Of a stretch of 22,374 nucleotides of DNA, positions 8,087 to 15,911 are shown piece after piece; the stretch's first letter is position 1; each line of letters opens with the position of its first letter. The DNA comes from a virus. The translations under genes were made by a program, and so were the position numbers. Below the pieces are notes generated by a model. It was not told the origin of the DNA and ran no database searches. It saw only the letters and a list, made by a program, of their open reading frames with translations. Location of the stretch: positions 1 through 22,374 of IMG/VR virus record IMGVR_UViG_3300025652_007479. One strand, written 5' to 3'.

Positions 8087-8301
8087 TGAGTAAGATTCAA
8101 GAAAAAATAACAGTATTTATGGATAAGTTACAAAATATGATGGAAAACAATATTCATCTAACAGACTTTCCTGCAGTAGTTACTGTTCATATGCAAGCAT
8201 CACTATATAGATCACATATGAATGATGAAGACAAAGATTATTATGATGCAGTTCAGTGGTGGTTAGAAGAATATCCTGAAAAGAGTTGGAATGTACAGTA
8301 G
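8086..8301 (+). CDS. Small hypothetical protein
   Basis: A 71-residue protein that I do not recognise. It is acidic and mostly helical in appearance (KIQEKITVFMDKLQNMMENN), with a Trp/Tyr-rich C-terminal third (DYYDAVQWWLEEYPEKSW). There is no signal peptide or membrane segment. Its reality is supported by a TAATG junction with the upstream epimerase gene, an 11-base overlap with the next small gene and codon use like the neighbours. No function is proposed. Confidence 0.6.
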   Translation: MSKIQEKITVFMDKLQNMMENNIHLTDFPAVVTVHMQASLYRSHMNDEDKDYYDAVQWWLEEYPEKSWNVQ

Positions 8302-8515
8302 TGATTGTTGGCAATGTAAGTATGTTTGTTGGGCTATAGGGGCAGGGCAAGGAGTTCTATGCTTTCATCCAGAAAATCAAAAGTATAACCCAAAACCTCG
8401 CAAATATGTAGCACCAGGAGAAGAAGATAACTATTTGGTAAATAAAGCAACAATTGTAAGATACATACCAGATGGTTGTACTTTTAGAGAAGAAAGAGTA
8501 AAAGATGGCAGTTAA
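8291..8515 (+). CDS. Small cysteine-rich hypothetical protein
   Basis: The 74-residue product has a compact N-terminal motif, CWQCKYVCW (Cys6, Cys9, Cys13), followed by CFH (Cys24, His26). This spacing could form a zinc or iron site, but it matches no family I can name. The remainder is polar and basic (NPKPRKY, TFREERVKDG). It overlaps its upstream and downstream neighbours by 11 bases each, which supports expression as part of the operon. Function unknown; a metal-binding small regulator or accessory protein is only a guess. Confidence 0.58.
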   Translation: MYSSDCWQCKYVCWAIGAGQGVLCFHPENQKYNPKPRKYVAPGEEDNYLVNKATIVRYIPDGCTFREERVKDGS

Positions 8516-9245
8516 AATAATTACACCTTATGTGTATGATAATGAGATAGCAGAACATAAAGATAAGTTTTGGGATCTTGATATACATTACGAAAAAGAT
8601 ACCGCTGGAATCGGCTCTGATTTAATGTATCAAAAAATGTGGAATCAGTTTCCTGAACATGATATTTTTATACTTCATGCAGATATGCACCCATTTAAAG
8701 ATGGATGGTGGGAAGAAATGTTAGAATATGTTGATAAGTATCCAGAAGCAGGAATGTTGGGTTTACTATTATTATACCCTGCACAGAATGATAATTATGA
8801 GCATTATATACAGTGCGCTGGTGGACAATTTACAGATGGAAAACCAGACCATTTTGGTAGTGGTTTAGTACTTGAAAATAAATCACAATTTAAACAAGAT
8901 TTAGAAGTTGATGATGGAAGATACTTAACAGTAAGAGAAGTTGCTTGGACTACATTTGGAGGATGTTATCTCAGACGAAGTTTTCTAGACACTGTAGGAG
9001 ATTTTAGCCCAGAATATGAATGGACTTATAACAGAGATGTTGATTATTGTTTAAAAGCCAGAGAAGCCGGAGAACGCATCTATCAAATACCTGTTAGACT
9101 TTTACACCATGAATCAAGAGATAATAAAAGAATAAAAGATCAGTCTAAAGCTGATATGGAAAGTAGAAACTTACAAACATTACTGGCGAAATGGGCAAAT
9201 TCAAAATTTTATAAAACGCTGGACAAAGAGATAAAAAGTGGATAA
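8505..9245 (+). CDS. GT2-family-like glycosyltransferase
   Basis: The 246-residue protein shows the GT-A fold order of family 2 enzymes. IFILHADMHPFKDGWWEEM (54-72) holds the donor or metal site around Asp60. VAWTTFGGCYLRRSFLDTVG is the acceptor-site region, and RDVDYCLKAREAGERI (177-192) is the classical ED/DxDxxLRxxxxG segment. LLHHES (199-204) supplies the late His that often completes metal binding. No membrane segments are seen, so it is a soluble enzyme using cytoplasmic nucleotide sugars. A purine-rich stretch (AGAGAAGAAAGAG) lies just before the ATG. Family call good; linkage and sugar unknown. Confidence 0.82.
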   Translation: MAVKIITPYVYDNEIAEHKDKFWDLDIHYEKDTAGIGSDLMYQKMWNQFPEHDIFILHADMHPFKDGWWEEMLEYVDKYPEAGMLGLLLLYPAQNDNYEHYIQCAGGQFTDGKPDHFGSGLVLENKSQFKQDLEVDDGRYLTVREVAWTTFGGCYLRRSFLDTVGDFSPEYEWTYNRDVDYCLKAREAGERIYQIPVRLLHHESRDNKRIKDQSKADMESRNLQTLLAKWANSKFYKTLDKEIKSG

Positions 9246-9474
9246 AGTATATATAACGAAACAAGAAATGTACGATGGCATTGAGAAAGAAGCTAAAAAA
9301 TTGAAATCAGGCGATAATGGCCCTATATTAACTGTATTATTATGGATATGGATTATGTGGGCCTTAGTATTTTTAGTTATACCTGCTTTTATATCATTAG
9401 TATTGGTAGTGGTAGTATACGCACCGTTCTATTTTGTAGATAAAAAAATTATTAAAAGGAGAAATAATGGCTAA
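9238..9474 (+). CDS. Small membrane protein
   Basis: A 78-residue protein with a polar N-terminal helix (about 1-28), two closely spaced hydrophobic segments (about 29-48 and 50-67, turning around a Pro at 49) and a basic tail KKIIKRRNNG. This predicts a hairpin in the inner membrane with both ends in the cytoplasm. I do not recognise a family. It begins with GTG at 9238, with AGAG at 9227-9230 at good spacing; an ATG at 9268 would give a shorter version lacking a clear ribosome-binding site. It overlaps the glycosyltransferase before it by 8 bases and the next gene by 8. A holin-like or membrane-anchor role is possible but unsupported. Confidence 0.6.
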   Translation: MDKVYITKQEMYDGIEKEAKKLKSGDNGPILTVLLWIWIMWALVFLVIPAFISLVLVVVVYAPFYFVDKKIIKRRNNG

Positions 9475-10228
9475 GTTAAATAAAACGTGGGTACAAGCAG
9501 CATTAGAGTTATCACAAGTAGATAAAGACAAGCTTGATTGGTGGCACAAAAAAATTCCAGGAGCGTCCTCTAATAGATTAAGAGGCTTTATTAATAATCT
9601 ATGTGGAGCTGATAATGTAAATTATCTTGAAATAGGTGTTTATAAAGGTTCAACAATAATTGCAGCAGTAACTAATAACCCTAAAACAAAAGCTTGGGGT
9701 ATAGAAAATTCTAGCTATGACTTTAGACAAACTTTTCCTGATCAAATACCAGAAGGATCTCCTTGCTGGCCTTCTATGATACGTGATTTGAATGAAAATC
9801 TAAAAAAATGGAGCACTCATTTAAATTACGTACCTGATGCTATAACTATTATAGAAGATTCTTTTCAAAATGTAGATTATAGCAAACTTCCAACATTTAA
9901 TGTATGTTATTTAGATATAGAAAAATTAAATCCTGTTATATATGATGAGTTTTTTACTACAGTGTACCCAAAGCTTGATAAAGAGTGTGTTTTGATAGTA
10001 TCAGGAGTTACAAATCCTATATTTATGGAAGAACTAAATAAAGCTCTACTAAGACATGATGAAAGTTTTACTATAGATTATGAATTTTTAAAAGTTAGTG
10101 GAGCAGGTTCAGATAGTAGAAATTACTGGAACGGAATTAGAATACTAGGATTAAAAAGAAAAGTAAAAGCAGTAGTTAAAGCAATAGTAACTAAAAAACC
10201 GGCACCTAAACCCACTAAAGAGGCATAA
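9467..10228 (+). CDS. Methyltransferase-fold protein (Methyltransf_24-like), possibly divergent
   Basis: The 253-residue product has a clear SAM-type motif I, NYLEIGVYKGSTI (52-64), followed by AWGIENS at the end of the second strand. The equivalent of the DGDH motif reads YLDIEKLN (around Asp150), and the usual HD pair is replaced by SGVTNP, so catalytic residues seen in relatives are altered. The C-terminal tail is rich in Lys, Pro and Ala (KKPAPKPTKEA) and looks unstructured. AAAGGAGA at 9455-9462 is one of the best ribosome-binding sites in the cluster. It may be a sugar or glycan methyltransferase, or a non-catalytic relative. Confidence 0.62.
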   Translation: MAKLNKTWVQAALELSQVDKDKLDWWHKKIPGASSNRLRGFINNLCGADNVNYLEIGVYKGSTIIAAVTNNPKTKAWGIENSSYDFRQTFPDQIPEGSPCWPSMIRDLNENLKKWSTHLNYVPDAITIIEDSFQNVDYSKLPTFNVCYLDIEKLNPVIYDEFFTTVYPKLDKECVLIVSGVTNPIFMEELNKALLRHDESFTIDYEFLKVSGAGSDSRNYWNGIRILGLKRKVKAVVKAIVTKKPAPKPTKEA

Positions 10229-11059
10229 ATGAAAAAGAAATCAGTAATAAGTTTAGTAAGCTATGATGCAGCTTATTTACCAGAAAGTATATCTAAATAT
10301 TATAATTATGTAGATGAAATTGTTTTAGGTCTTGATAAGAATAGAACTACATGGAGTGGTAATAGTTTTTCTTTTGATGAAAAACAATTATGGGCAGATT
10401 TAAGTGCTATTGATGGAGATTCTAAAATTTCTATTATAGAAGAAGATTTTGTAAAAAGTAAAATAGCTATTGAAAATGATAATTATGAAAGAAACTTTCT
10501 TAAAGCACAATGCACAAATGATTGGATTTTTAGTATAGACGCAGATGAGTATCTAGTTAATCCAAAAGATTTTTTCTATAATTATTGTCCTCTTATAGAA
10601 CGCTACTATAATAAAGCAGATATTTGTATGACCTGGGCAACCCCGTATAAAACTATTGGAGATGCTACACTAGTAATTGCAGATGAAGATGGAACTCCTT
10701 TTTTTGGGGAGAATCAAGGTATGACTACTTCTAAAGATAGTACTTTTACGTACGCTAGATGGACTGACAAAAGTGCTGCAGGACATAATAGATTAATGTC
10801 GCCTCTTGTAGCTATTCATTGGAGTCTATGTAGAGATAAAGATGCACTACATGAAAAAATTAATAATATTGGACATTCAGACTTAGTTGAAAATGATCCT
10901 TTTTATCAGATTTGGAATCAAGTTACATTAGAAAATTACGAAGAACTACATAACTTTAAGTCTTCAGGACTTGGAACAGCACAGTGGCCTATTCTCAGAG
11001 CTATAAAAACAGAACAAGTAGCAGATTATATAGAACAACACTTAAGTAAGGCATATTAA
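10229..11059 (+). CDS. Glycosyltransferase, GT-A fold (GT2-like)
   Basis: A 276-residue protein beginning with a strand (KKKSVISLVSYDAAYLPESI) that fits the N-terminal edge of GT2-like enzymes. The key site is WIFSIDADEYLV (99-110), with Asp104-Ala-Asp106-Glu107 as the DxD metal site. This is typical of the subgroup that carries a D-x-D-E-(F/Y) signature and often appears in capsule and LPS loci. His residues in AIHWSLCRDKD may take part in catalysis. The ATG follows the previous stop directly (TAAATG) and is preceded by AGAGG. Donor and acceptor unknown. Confidence 0.74.
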   Translation: MKKKSVISLVSYDAAYLPESISKYYNYVDEIVLGLDKNRTTWSGNSFSFDEKQLWADLSAIDGDSKISIIEEDFVKSKIAIENDNYERNFLKAQCTNDWIFSIDADEYLVNPKDFFYNYCPLIERYYNKADICMTWATPYKTIGDATLVIADEDGTPFFGENQGMTTSKDSTFTYARWTDKSAAGHNRLMSPLVAIHWSLCRDKDALHEKINNIGHSDLVENDPFYQIWNQVTLENYEELHNFKSSGLGTAQWPILRAIKTEQVADYIEQHLSKAY

Positions 11060-11060
11060 T

Positions 11061-12224
11061 ATGATAATTGACTTTGTAGGAAAATTTTATGATAACCATT
11101 CACTTTCGATTATCAATAGAAATATAGTAACTAAACTAGCAGAAGCACATCCTGATTGGAAAATATCTATTACTCCATTAGATTCTTATGATCCTGAATA
11201 TAAATTAGATAAGAATATAGTTAAACAGTTAAAGACTCTAGAGCAAGCAGAAACAGGTGAGCCTAATATACAAGTACGACATTCTTATCCTCCTATATGG
11301 CAATGGCCTGCTAGTGATAGAACTAAGATTATATTTATCCAACCTTGGGAATATTTAAAAGCACCTTTTGAGTGGCAGTATAAATTTGAAACCTTTGCAG
11401 ATGCTTTAATTGTACCAAGTAAATATATAGCTGATGTATTTAGAGGGGCAGGACTCAAACCTGATAATTTATTTGTAGTACCTAATGGGTATAATGAAGA
11501 TTTGTTTAATACAGATGAAGAAAATTCAGAAAGTAGATATATAGATAAAGATAAATTTAATTTTGTGTATGTAGGAAATTCTCAATGGAGAAAAGGATTA
11601 GATATACTTATGAACTCTTGGAAAGAGTGCTTTAAAAAATTTGATAAGGCAACTTTAACTATTAAAGATAATCCTAAGATTTATGGGCAAAGTAATGTAC
11701 TAAATGAAATTATAAAAATGCAGTATAAAACAGGATGCTCAGACGTACAATATATTGATGAAGATTTATCAGATAAAGAAATGGCAGCTTTGTTTAAAGC
11801 ATCTGATATTTTAGTACATCCTTATAGAGCTGAAGGATTTGGTATGCATGTACAAGAAGCAATGGCTTGTGGCTGTATACCTGTAGTATCTGATGGTGGT
11901 CCTACAGATGATTTTGTATCTCATGAAAATGGGTTTAGATTGCCTACAGAACGTAAATCTATGAATATAGCAGATCCAAATGTATTTGCTATGAAATCAG
12001 GAGATGCTATGACAGGAATGAGTACTCATACTTTTTACAATGAACCTAACGTACAAGCACTAACAAATGGTCTTAAAATGATTTATCATTCCCATAATAA
12101 AGAAGAAGAAATTTACAATAAAAGAAACAATATGAATATGGTAAATACTTGGAAAAAAGTAACAGAAGACTATGTTAAAGTACTTGAAGAAGTTAGTAAT
12201 AGAACAGATATTGTTAGATATTGA
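11061..12224 (+). CDS. GT4-family glycosyltransferase (GT-B fold)
   Basis: At 387 residues this has the normal length of a GT-B glycosyltransferase. VPNGYNEDLF (140-149) is the conserved linker before the C-terminal domain. FVYVGNSQWRKGLDILMNSW (168-187) is the typical start of the nucleotide-sugar-binding domain. HPYRAEGFGMHVQEAMACG contains the EX7E motif as Glu258 and Glu266, which contacts the donor, followed by IPVVSDGGPTDD. It is a retaining transferase using a nucleotide sugar in the cytoplasm. It is the last gene of the sugar cluster: after its stop there is a 44-base gap with promoter-like sequence. Confidence 0.9.
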   Translation: MIIDFVGKFYDNHSLSIINRNIVTKLAEAHPDWKISITPLDSYDPEYKLDKNIVKQLKTLEQAETGEPNIQVRHSYPPIWQWPASDRTKIIFIQPWEYLKAPFEWQYKFETFADALIVPSKYIADVFRGAGLKPDNLFVVPNGYNEDLFNTDEENSESRYIDKDKFNFVYVGNSQWRKGLDILMNSWKECFKKFDKATLTIKDNPKIYGQSNVLNEIIKMQYKTGCSDVQYIDEDLSDKEMAALFKASDILVHPYRAEGFGMHVQEAMACGCIPVVSDGGPTDDFVSHENGFRLPTERKSMNIADPNVFAMKSGDAMTGMSTHTFYNEPNVQALTNGLKMIYHSHNKEEEIYNKRNNMNMVNTWKKVTEDYVKVLEEVSNRTDIVRY

Positions 12225-12262
12225 CTTTTTTATAATTTACTATAATATAATGTTACAAGGAG
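12221..12262 (+). promoter_or_regulatory. Candidate promoter and strong ribosome-binding site upstream of the Fe-S carrier gene
   Basis: This 44-base gap is one of the few in the window. TTGACT at 12221-12226 overlaps the preceding stop codon and resembles a sigma-70 -35 box. TATAAT occurs at 12231-12236, 12241-12246 and 12246-12251; against the -35 box the last two have spacers of 14 and 19 bases, neither ideal. The AT-rich TATA repeats could instead be a phage late-type promoter. AAGGAG at 12257-12262 is a near-perfect Shine-Dalgarno sequence 6 bases before the ATG at 12269. The break in gene overlap supports a new transcript here. Confidence 0.45.
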
Positions 12263-12268
12263 AATATT

Positions 12269-12769
12269 ATGGATGATTTAGATGAGTTTTTTGCAAATCT
12301 AGAAAGCGACATGAAAAATAGCAAACTAGAAAGTGCTGCAACCTCAGAAAAAACAAGTTTAGACCGTAAAATTATTGATGATTTTCATGGCAACGTGCCT
12401 ATTTTTAACGAAGAAGTTACTGGACAATTACCTACTATTACTAAAAAAGCACAAATATATATTAGTGATGTTTTAGAAAAAGGACAATACTTTAGATTTG
12501 CAGTAGATGGAGGTGGTTGTTCTGGATTTAACTATGCTTTTGATGTAGAAACACATCCTAGAGATAATGATATACAATTTTCAGACAGTCCTCCTGCTAT
12601 AATTGATGACGTAAGTATAAAATATTTATATGGAAGTATAATTGACTTAGATACATCCAGCTTAAGTAAGCAACTGGTAGTAGATAATCCAGGTGCTAAA
12701 GCAAGTTGTGGCTGTGGAACCAGTTTTGCATTTGATGAAGCAATGTTATTAGAGGCAGGGATACAATGA
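12269..12769 (+). CDS. A-type iron-sulfur cluster carrier (IscA/ErpA/HesB-like)
   Basis: The C-terminal about 110 residues form an A-type carrier, which holds and delivers Fe-S clusters or iron. The three ligand cysteines are present: Cys84 in DGGGCSGFNYAF, and Cys147 and Cys149 in ASCGCGTSFAF, exactly the family pattern C-x(n)-C-x-C. Residues 1-55 are an acidic, low-complexity N-terminal extension (DDLDEFFANLESDMKNS) not found in the roughly 107-residue bacterial IscA. The gene follows its own promoter-like gap and the strongest local ribosome-binding site, and overlaps a Fe(II)-dependent oxygenase gene by 4 bases. It could sustain host or phage Fe-S enzymes during infection (inference). Confidence 0.93.
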   Translation: MDDLDEFFANLESDMKNSKLESAATSEKTSLDRKIIDDFHGNVPIFNEEVTGQLPTITKKAQIYISDVLEKGQYFRFAVDGGGCSGFNYAFDVETHPRDNDIQFSDSPPAIIDDVSIKYLYGSIIDLDTSSLSKQLVVDNPGAKASCGCGTSFAFDEAMLLEAGIQ

Positions 12770-13398
12770 AGTATAAAGAAATAGTAACTGAAAGTGGTTT
12801 ACCTTGGTTAGGACTTGATATAGATATACCTCATGAAAAAATGTTACAAGAAGCTGTAGATCTTAAAGATGAATTTGTTAAACATAGAGATGAAGATAAT
12901 GGTGGAGGTTATAGGCATAAAGGATGGAGAAGTTTATGTATACATGGAATAGATCCATATAAAACTAATCATTATGAGCAATATGGTTATAAATCAAATA
13001 ATGAAACTCCTTACACTTGGACAGATATATGTGCACGATGTCCTATAACTAATGAATTTTTTAAATATTATTTTCCATATGATGTATATTATAGAGTAAG
13101 ATTTATGTTACTAGAGCCACAAGGGTATATTACTCCACATAAAGACTCTCAAGAACATAGATTATCACCTGTTAATATAGCACTGAATAATCCTGAAGGT
13201 TGTAATTTTAAAATGAAAGGTCATAAAGGATATTTACCTTTTGCTCCTGGAAAATCACTATTACTAGATGTAGGTAATACACACGCAGTATATAATAACA
13301 GTGATGAAGATAGATACCATATAATAGTACATGGTAAAATAACAAAAGAATTTAAAGAGTTGGTAGAGCGTAGTTATGCGAAAAATGGGCCTCAATAA
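12766..13398 (+). CDS. Aspartyl/asparaginyl beta-hydroxylase-like Fe(II)/2OG oxygenase
   Basis: The 210-residue protein carries the double-stranded beta-helix core of the AspH-like oxygenases. RVRFMLLEPQGYITPHKDSQ gives H125-x-D127, the second half LLLDVGNTHAVYNNSDEDR gives H173 as the third iron ligand, and Arg183 is placed to bind 2-oxoglutarate. PVNIALNNPEGCNF is the typical intervening strand. The substrate could be a protein side chain or a free small molecule. It is ATGA-linked to the Fe-S carrier gene upstream and overlaps the next gene by 23 bases, so the three appear co-translated. Confidence 0.84.
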   Translation: MKYKEIVTESGLPWLGLDIDIPHEKMLQEAVDLKDEFVKHRDEDNGGGYRHKGWRSLCIHGIDPYKTNHYEQYGYKSNNETPYTWTDICARCPITNEFFKYYFPYDVYYRVRFMLLEPQGYITPHKDSQEHRLSPVNIALNNPEGCNFKMKGHKGYLPFAPGKSLLLDVGNTHAVYNNSDEDRYHIIVHGKITKEFKELVERSYAKNGPQ

Positions 13399-14749
13399 AA
13401 ACTATGTAGTAGCAATATTTGATGATCCAAAATTTGCATCTAGAAATATGACTATACAAGAAAAACGTAAAGAAATTACAGAATTTTTTACAAGATTCAA
13501 ATATTTTGGACCTATAATTTATGGCAAATCAGTTAATGATGTATTAGACAAAGCACTAGAGCATGATGTAGAATACTGTATAGTACAGGCAGTAGGTCAT
13601 ATTGTTAGAGATGGTTCATTTTTTAAAATTATAGAAAAATGGATGAGTAAAAAGAACTTCTTTGTTACAGGGCATATTATGGACAAAGAAACTCCAAATA
13701 GTAATTGGTCAGAAGGCAATGGTTATTATGGATTACATAAACAGTGTATTTTAGTTAATTTAAATTACTATAAAAAGTTTGATAAACCTGTGTGGGGAGA
13801 AGCTAAACATAAGTTAGATAAACCAGAACATTTAGCTGCTGCTAATAGACATGCTAAAGATATACATGATGACTATACTCCACTAGCAGTTATGCCTACA
13901 GAAGAAACTAAAGTATGTACCCCTCTAGTAGATGGTTGGAACTTTATAAATACAAGTTTAGAAAATGGTTTAACTGTTTATAATTTTCATCCAAAGATTC
14001 GTGATGCGAAAGAATTTGTTTATCCTACTAGTAGTATTGAAGATCTACAGACTCAGTTATCATGGGTTAATAATATAGTAAACTATGCACCTCAATGTGT
14101 ATTTTTATGGAATACAGAGACATATTTAGATTTAAAATACTGTAAAATACAAGAACCAGTTAGGCACTTATATACATTAGCAGCTAGTTTCAAACCACAT
14201 ATTATATTAAATACCTTTAATTTTGAAGATGATGCAATTGTTAATTTTTATGACTATAGTAAACCTGCACTAGCTTATAAAAAAATGATGTTAAAACAGT
14301 GGAATGGTGAAGATTATCCTGCATTTATAAATTGGGCTAGAAAAAAATATCAATTTAATGAAACACACGGAACTCTAACAGAGCATGAAACAGATGATTT
14401 CCTATGGCAAAGAGAAATATCTTGGTGGGGTAGTGAAGATACTATAAAAGAACACTGGAAACGGTATAAAAATCTAAAACATACATGGACTCATGTAGAT
14501 ATATCAAAAGACTGTACGCCCATAACTAATAAAATAATTAATGAACCAGGTAGTGTAATATGGTGGAGTAATGCTTTCCATACTGTAAATGCTCATTATC
14601 TTCATGGGTTAAAAGGTGTTACCGCTAGTTACAAAACTTGGATAGATGAAATTACTAAACAGAATCCTAATATATGGATTTTAGGAAAAGACTTTTTAGA
14701 TAGACCTGTAGAAGGAGGTCAGATAAAAGATTATGTTATTAAAAGCTAA
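13376..14749 (+). CDS. Conserved-looking protein of unknown function (457 residues)
   Basis: I do not recognise a family with confidence. The first 170 residues (YVVAIFDDPKFA, VEYCIVQAVGHIVRDGSFF, NFFVTGHIMDK, YYGLHKQCILVNLNYYKKF) alternate strands and helices in a way that vaguely recalls a GT-A nucleotide-sugar domain, but no DxD is evident. The C-terminal half is rich in aromatic residues (WWGSEDTIKEHW, GSVIWWSNAFHTVNAHYLHG). There is no signal peptide or membrane span. It sits between two Fe(II)/2OG oxygenase genes and overlaps both (23 and 17 bases), suggesting a joint pathway. The start could also be the ATG at 13385. Confidence 0.75.
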   Translation: MRKMGLNKNYVVAIFDDPKFASRNMTIQEKRKEITEFFTRFKYFGPIIYGKSVNDVLDKALEHDVEYCIVQAVGHIVRDGSFFKIIEKWMSKKNFFVTGHIMDKETPNSNWSEGNGYYGLHKQCILVNLNYYKKFDKPVWGEAKHKLDKPEHLAAANRHAKDIHDDYTPLAVMPTEETKVCTPLVDGWNFINTSLENGLTVYNFHPKIRDAKEFVYPTSSIEDLQTQLSWVNNIVNYAPQCVFLWNTETYLDLKYCKIQEPVRHLYTLAASFKPHIILNTFNFEDDAIVNFYDYSKPALAYKKMMLKQWNGEDYPAFINWARKKYQFNETHGTLTEHETDDFLWQREISWWGSEDTIKEHWKRYKNLKHTWTHVDISKDCTPITNKIINEPGSVIWWSNAFHTVNAHYLHGLKGVTASYKTWIDEITKQNPNIWILGKDFLDRPVEGGQIKDYVIKS

Positions 14750-15329
14750 AACAAGGCTAGAGTTTGATAATAGTTGGGTAAAGCAATTAAAATTTGTAGA
14801 ACACACAGACCAAGATTTGGCAGGTCATGTAGACGCTATATCAATAAAAAGTGAATCAGGAAGTGTATTTGATTTTTATAGATCTAATCCTTTAGAGAAT
14901 CCTGATGATTTTAAATATACAGCTTTATATCATAAAATACCTCAAGTTAAAAAATTAACAGATTATTTTCAGCTACAAACTACCAGAGTGCGTATACATA
15001 GGCAACTTCCGGGTCAAGAAATACCGCTACATACTGATGGCAATAATACAGCAGTAAAAGATAAAAATGATTATATGATAAGAAGTATTACAGCTCTTAC
15101 TGCAAGTAAAGATTTTAGATATAACTTTATAGATACAGAAAATAAACATAGAGTTCAATGGCTAAGACAGGGAGAAACTATGTTTTTTGACCCTGATTTA
15201 ATAGCTCATGGCATGTTAAATGAGTCAAAAACAGAAACTAGATATGCATTGGTACAGATATTTAAGTTATACCCAGTAACAGACTGGGCAAGAGATTTTA
15301 TAAGTACCAAAAAAGTAGTAAAAATATGA
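14733..15329 (+). CDS. Fe(II)/2OG oxygenase, AspH-like
   Basis: The 198-residue product has the diagnostic iron-binding residues of the cupin-fold oxygenases: H100-x-D102 in GQEIPLHTDGNN, H159 in PDLIAHGMLNES, and R170 in TETRYALVQIF as the likely 2OG anchor. TRVRIHRQLPGQ just before the HxD matches the corresponding strand in the proteins at 12766-13398 (YRVRFMLLEPQG) and 19744-20409 (TRVHIQQPGQ), so the three form a paralogous set. A strong AAGGAGGT lies at 14712-14719, 13 bases before the ATG, which is a long spacing. The substrate is unknown. Confidence 0.82.
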   Translation: MLLKAKTRLEFDNSWVKQLKFVEHTDQDLAGHVDAISIKSESGSVFDFYRSNPLENPDDFKYTALYHKIPQVKKLTDYFQLQTTRVRIHRQLPGQEIPLHTDGNNTAVKDKNDYMIRSITALTASKDFRYNFIDTENKHRVQWLRQGETMFFDPDLIAHGMLNESKTETRYALVQIFKLYPVTDWARDFISTKKVVKI

Positions 15330-15613
15330 ATATAGACTTTGGTACAGCATTTCACAAACCAAACGGTAATGCAGTAAAAGTAACTATTAATGAATTTAGA
15401 GATAAACTATATCTACATATAAGAGATTATACAATGGACGGAGATACAGGACAGTGGTTTCCTACTAAGACAGGATTTTCTATTCCAGCAGATGAAGTTA
15501 GCTCTTTAATACCTTTACTAAATGACGCTGCAGAAGCAGTAGCACAAAGGTATATATGGAATAATCAATTAGAATTGGAATTTGAAGAATTGGAGAACGA
15601 ATATGAGTATTAA
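15326..15613 (+). CDS. PC4-like ssDNA-binding protein
   Basis: Residues about 15-65 (VKVTINEFRDKLYLHIRDY, then GQWFPTKTGFSIPADEVSSL) match the compact beta-sheet plus helix of the PC4/Sub1 domain: F/YxGKxYxxIREYY, a basic TKKGI segment and a closing helix. In phages and bacteria such small proteins bind single-stranded DNA and can affect replication or transcription. The C-terminal tail is strongly acidic (ELEFEELENEYEY), a feature also common in ssDNA-binding proteins. At 95 residues the length is normal. It is ATGA-linked to the oxygenase upstream and overlaps the next gene by 11 bases. Confidence 0.78.
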   Translation: MNIDFGTAFHKPNGNAVKVTINEFRDKLYLHIRDYTMDGDTGQWFPTKTGFSIPADEVSSLIPLLNDAAEAVAQRYIWNNQLELEFEELENEYEY

Positions 15614-15911
15614 AGCTTGGAATGATGAACAAGAAGCTGAATTAACTAGGCTTTATCTTGAGGAAGAAATTAAAGATGTACATGAATTAGCATCTATATT
15701 TGAAAAGGGTTATAGAAGTGTTATAAGTAAATTAGTACAACTTAAAATATATGAAAAACCTGAATTAGATGAAGAAGATAAGTCATTAACTGTAAAAGTT
15801 ATGTTGAGAGAGCTAGAAGAGATTTTAGGTGTAGAAGTGGTAGGAACTAATTTAAATAAAAAAGAAAATTTAAGTAAGTTACTTGAGTCTATCAAAAAGA
15901 AGATTGGCTAA
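15603..15911 (+). CDS. Small HTH-like protein, putative regulator
   Basis: A 102-residue protein. Residues 1-50 (KAWNDEQEAELTRLYLEEE, then DVHELASIFEKGYRSVISKLVQL) have the helix pattern of a SANT/Myb- or homeodomain-like helix-turn-helix: a W at the first helix start, a turn and a recognition helix with YRSVISKL. The remainder is a basic/acidic helical segment ending KLLESIKKKIG. A TTG frame extends upstream to 15582, but the ATG at 15603 has GGAG at 15592-15595 with 7-base spacing and starts at the domain. DNA binding and a regulatory role are inferred from fold only. Confidence 0.68.
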   Translation: MSIKAWNDEQEAELTRLYLEEEIKDVHELASIFEKGYRSVISKLVQLKIYEKPELDEEDKSLTVKVMLRELEEILGVEVVGTNLNKKENLSKLLESIKKKIG

